From Pseudomonadota bacterium (lineage in GTDB: Bacteria > Pseudomonadota > Gammaproteobacteria > Acidithiobacillales > Acidithiobacillaceae): a stretch of 9,124 nucleotides of DNA. The first letter of the stretch is position 1; each line of letters opens with the position of its first letter. The stretch lies in contig JAKCBU010000026.1 of assembly GCA_021839095.1 (NCBI GenBank), positions 1 through 9,124 of the forward strand. Direction: 5' to 3'. The notes under the pieces are model-generated. The model did not search any database. It saw only the letters and a list, made by a program, of their open reading frames with translations, and had not been told where the DNA came from. The translations under genes were made by a program, and so were the position numbers. Shown here piece by piece: positions 8,254 through 9,124 of the stretch.

Positions 8254-9124
<871 letters not shown>

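Overview
The window has two parts that face away from each other. Positions 1-8021 form a tightly packed minus-strand operon for making and exporting the Pel exopolysaccharide. In transcription order it holds pelA, a 283-codon membrane-anchored helical-repeat gene, a pelB-type outer-membrane porin gene, pelC, and pelD, which runs off the left edge. Positions 8362-9124 hold the first 254 codons of a form I RuBisCO large subunit gene (cbbL) on the plus strand. A 340-bp intergenic region separates the two.

The host is most likely a chemolithoautotrophic proteobacterium. The GC content is moderately high, the RuBisCO sequence is of the form IA type, and the CbbL N-terminus and the presence of a pel locus recall Acidithiobacillus and relatives. 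That placement is inference from remembered sequence features, since no search was possible.

The Pel genes should act as one trans-envelope machine. PelA is a periplasmic hydrolase and deacetylase. PelB and PelC form the outer-membrane exit with its periplasmic scaffold. PelD is the inner-membrane c-di-GMP receptor that switches on synthesis. The glycosyltransferase (PelF), PelE and PelG are not in the window and would be expected beyond position 1. The genes overlap or nearly touch: pelA and the next gene overlap by about 35 bp, the next pair overlaps by 4 bp, then comes a 12-bp gap, then another 4-bp overlap. They are therefore probably co-transcribed and partly translationally coupled.

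The most unusual point is the PelB slot. Pseudomonas aeruginosa has one ~1190-residue protein there with an inner-membrane anchor, TPRs and a barrel. Here there are two consecutive genes: a 283-residue protein with one membrane anchor, and a 968-residue protein with its own Sec signal peptide, helical repeats and C-terminal barrel. This looks like a real split of PelB into an inner-membrane part and an outer-membrane part, although the small protein could instead be a PelE-like TPR protein.

The intergenic region is also organised. It has a near-perfect 30-bp AT-rich palindrome (8248-8277) carrying spaced TNA triplets like a LysR/CbbR-type operator, a TATAGT -10-like box just downstream, and two adjacent hairpins (8297-8336) in the predicted cbbL leader, followed by a strong ribosome binding site. 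No cbbR lies between the two transcription units. A 68-codon minus-strand reading frame (8047-8253) is the only possible gene there and is weakly supported.
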